Shown one piece after another: positions 14,459-14,712 of a stretch of DNA of 14,712 nt. Position numbers and translations under genes: made by a program. The notes below the pieces were generated by a model. That model was given only the letters and a program-made list of their open reading frames with translations. It made no database searches and was not told the origin of the DNA. Position 1 is the first letter of the stretch. The number at the start of each line of letters is the position of its first letter. Origin of the DNA: DALYDD01 sp046049705 (lineage in GTDB: Bacteria; Patescibacteriota; Minisyncoccia; Phycocordibacterales; CAIZLB01); the NCBI GenBank assembly GCA_046049705.1, contig JBJOQZ010000019.1:1-14712 (forward strand), given 5' to 3'.

Positions 14459-14712
14459 ATGGCAAAAAAAACGACGAAAAAAACTGCATTAAACAATGCA
14501 TCAGCTGAAGACGCACTCGAGGAATCTAAAGATTCTTTTGACGATTCAGATACATCGGACGACTCTGAATCTACGGGTAAAAAAGGTAAGAAAGACGAGC
14601 GTTCTGCTTCAATTGCAGACACTATCGCTCAAATCAAAACAAAATTTGGAGACGATGCAATCATGAAGCTTGGTGAAAAGCCGAAAGTAAACATCAACTC
14701 GATTCCTACAGG
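14459..14712 (+). CDS. recA: RecA recombinase, N-terminal part (cut by window end)
   Basis: An open frame from ATG 14459 runs off the window after 84 codons. Residues about 51-84 match the RecA N-terminus: SIADTIAQIKTKFGDDAIMKLGEK followed by NSIPTG, where typical RecA has IEKQFGKGSIMRLGE and ISTG. RecA forms filaments on single-stranded DNA and drives strand exchange and the SOS response. The first 50 residues are unusual: Lys/Thr-rich, then an acidic Ser/Asp stretch (about 18-38), then Lys-rich again, all before the usual start. The next in-frame Met is residue 69, inside the conserved block, so the extension seems real. It lies 13 bp after the Ig-like gene. No Shine-Dalgarno is visible. 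The ATPase core is outside the window. Confidence 0.93.
   Translation, partial: MAKKTTKKTALNNASAEDALEESKDSFDDSDTSDDSESTGKKGKKDERSASIADTIAQIKTKFGDDAIMKLGEKPKVNINSIPT

Noticed and set aside
14353..14622. 89-codon minus-strand frame over the recA start.
   Set aside because: It is the Ser-rich antisense of the charged RecA N-terminal extension and of the end of the Ig-like gene.

Overview
The window looks like a piece of chromosome from a Candidate Phyla Radiation (Patescibacteria) bacterium, most likely of the Parcubacteria group. This is inferred from overall gene style: a 23S rRNA with no 16S rRNA in front of it, an isolated rplJ-rplL pair, a surface protein carrying a peptidoglycan-binding domain, a small HTH protein of a type familiar from CPR genomes, a compact FtsK, and AT-rich genes without Shine-Dalgarno sequences. 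Complete genes end in TAA, TAG and TGA, so the standard bacterial code is used. The exact lineage cannot be fixed from the sequence alone.

Layout. Positions 1-1883 (minus) hold the 5' part of a 23S rRNA gene, cut off by the window edge. Its leader (about 1884-2290) contains several strong inverted repeats and starts at a promoter with perfect consensus hexamers; no 16S rRNA or tRNA lies in front of it. Next, all on the minus strand and read from high to low coordinates, come: an HTH-domain protein (10681-11535), a long hairpin-rich leader (10103-10680), a cysteine-free secreted surface protein with a peptidoglycan-binding domain (8360-10102), a terminator, a roughly 1000-residue secreted LCAT-like lipase or acyltransferase (5182-8211), an L10-type autoregulatory leader with attenuator (5018-5186), rplJ and rplL (4033-4993), a winged-helix protein with a degenerate nucleotidyltransferase-like domain (3325-3903), and a five-helix MscS-like membrane protein (2495-3199) ending in a 23-bp terminator palindrome.

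From 11701 the strand switches. An ftsK gene, a 120-residue membrane-anchored Ig-like protein and the start of recA follow as a tight plus-strand cluster.

How it fits together. The left part is translation machinery (23S rRNA, L10, L7/L12) with RNA-level control elements. The centre is cell-envelope business: a probable S-layer-like protein and an exported lipid-active enzyme, which would suit a small-genome symbiont that takes lipids from other cells (inference). The right part is chromosome segregation and recombination. None of the protein genes has a recognisable Shine-Dalgarno sequence, and at least three have a -10 box only 8-9 nt before the chosen ATG, pointing to leaderless mRNAs.
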